Source of the DNA: Parus major
Lineage: Eukaryota > Chordata > Aves > Passeriformes > Paridae
Assembly: GCF_001522545.3 (NCBI RefSeq)
Contig: NC_031774.1
Span: forward strand, 16,678,296 to 16,742,295
Direction of reading: 5' to 3'
Length of the DNA stretch: 64,000 nt
The translations under genes and the position numbers were made by a program. Below are positions 63,541-64,000 of the stretch, piece after piece. The notes beneath the pieces were generated by a model. It worked only from the letters and a program-made list of their open reading frames with translations, searched no databases and had not been told where the DNA came from. Within the stretch, counting starts at the first letter, position 1, and every line of letters starts with the position of its first letter.

Positions 63541-64000
63541 CTGACTTGGCATCAGCCTGCTTTCAGAGGCAGGGTTATAGATATAGACACCAATCAAGGA
63601 GTTAAATCCCTGTTTCTCCTTACCTATGTATCATGTCCTTGGTTTTGTATCAATGAATACATAGCTTATTCCAATATAAAATTAAATTAATTCAATGAGT
63701 TTATCTGATTTAGAAACAAATTAAAAATCCCTATCTCCCTCAGATCAATTGGACCTATAAGTGCTGCATTTCTTTTCCTGTCAGAATGCAAATCATATTC
63801 AGCCTCTTCTCTCTCAGGAAGGGGAAAGGGAAAGGTAAGTGCATAACCGAGTAAAGCAAAAGCATTTCAAATGCCATTCTCTTCAGCTCTACATATAAGC
63901 AGTAAAAATTTAACAGCTCTATGAAACTAGTTGTTTGGCCCTGCTAAACAACTTGCCCTGCCATCCTTTTCACTTTCCTTAAAAATTAGTTCTGAATACA

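Larger units (their letters stand above)
57922..64000 (-). other. TSPAN4: TSPAN4 intron 5' of the TM2 exon (partial)
   Basis: This is intron upstream, in gene orientation, of the exon at 57730-57921. I searched the minus strand for the initiator exon, which should carry about 21 codons including Lys-Tyr-Leu-Met-Phe and end Phe-Trp before a GT donor. I did not find it, so it should lie above 64000. Apart from an old CR1 near 63.1 kb, a GC-richer patch at 62430-62700 and homopolymer runs, nothing is recognised. Confidence 0.85.

Overview
The window is vertebrate nuclear DNA, almost certainly avian. Its non-coding sequence carries many fragments of CR1 LINEs, the dominant avian retrotransposon. 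Several are of the young avian type, with 3' ends close to 'CCAACC..ATTCT..GATTCT', and others are old, heavily decayed amniote-type copies. I recognised no L1, Alu or other mammalian repeats. A songbird is possible, because A/C-rich tracts recur, but I cannot fix the species.

The only gene I can support is TSPAN4 (tetraspanin-4), on the minus strand and running from high to low coordinates. Three consecutive coding exons are visible: 57730-57921 (64 codons: end of TM1, small extracellular loop, TM2, inner loop), 39534-39608 (25 codons: TM3) and 5747-5848 (34 codons: start of the large extracellular loop). All three are phase 0, have consensus GT/AG splice sites and together give 123 uninterrupted codons. 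The first coding exon (cytoplasmic N-terminus, start of TM1) must lie above 64000. The exons with the CCG motif, the rest of the large loop, TM4 and the C-terminus must lie below position 1. The introns between the visible exons are 33,685 bp and 18,121 bp.

Layout: 1-5746 is intron 3' of the last visible exon, with an old CR1 relic, an AT-only block and a perfect hairpin. 5849-39533 is the largest intron, with two CR1 copies (17.5 kb and 27.7 kb), a MIR-like SINE, A/C-rich tracts, an 873-base assembly gap (36049-36921) and a faint old CR1 near 38.3 kb. 39609-57729 is the next intron, with a well-preserved minus-strand CR1 at 45.3-45.85 kb, three other CR1 fragments, a MIR-like SINE, short tandem duplications and a 22-bp palindrome. 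57922-64000 is the upstream intron, with an old CR1 relic near 63.1 kb.

I found no rRNA, convincing tRNA, CRISPR, operon or phage-like feature and no credible new multi-gene system. Other open frames are short, lack recognisable domains and are in the range chance would give. Repeat calls rest on recognising family consensus by eye, so their ends are approximate.
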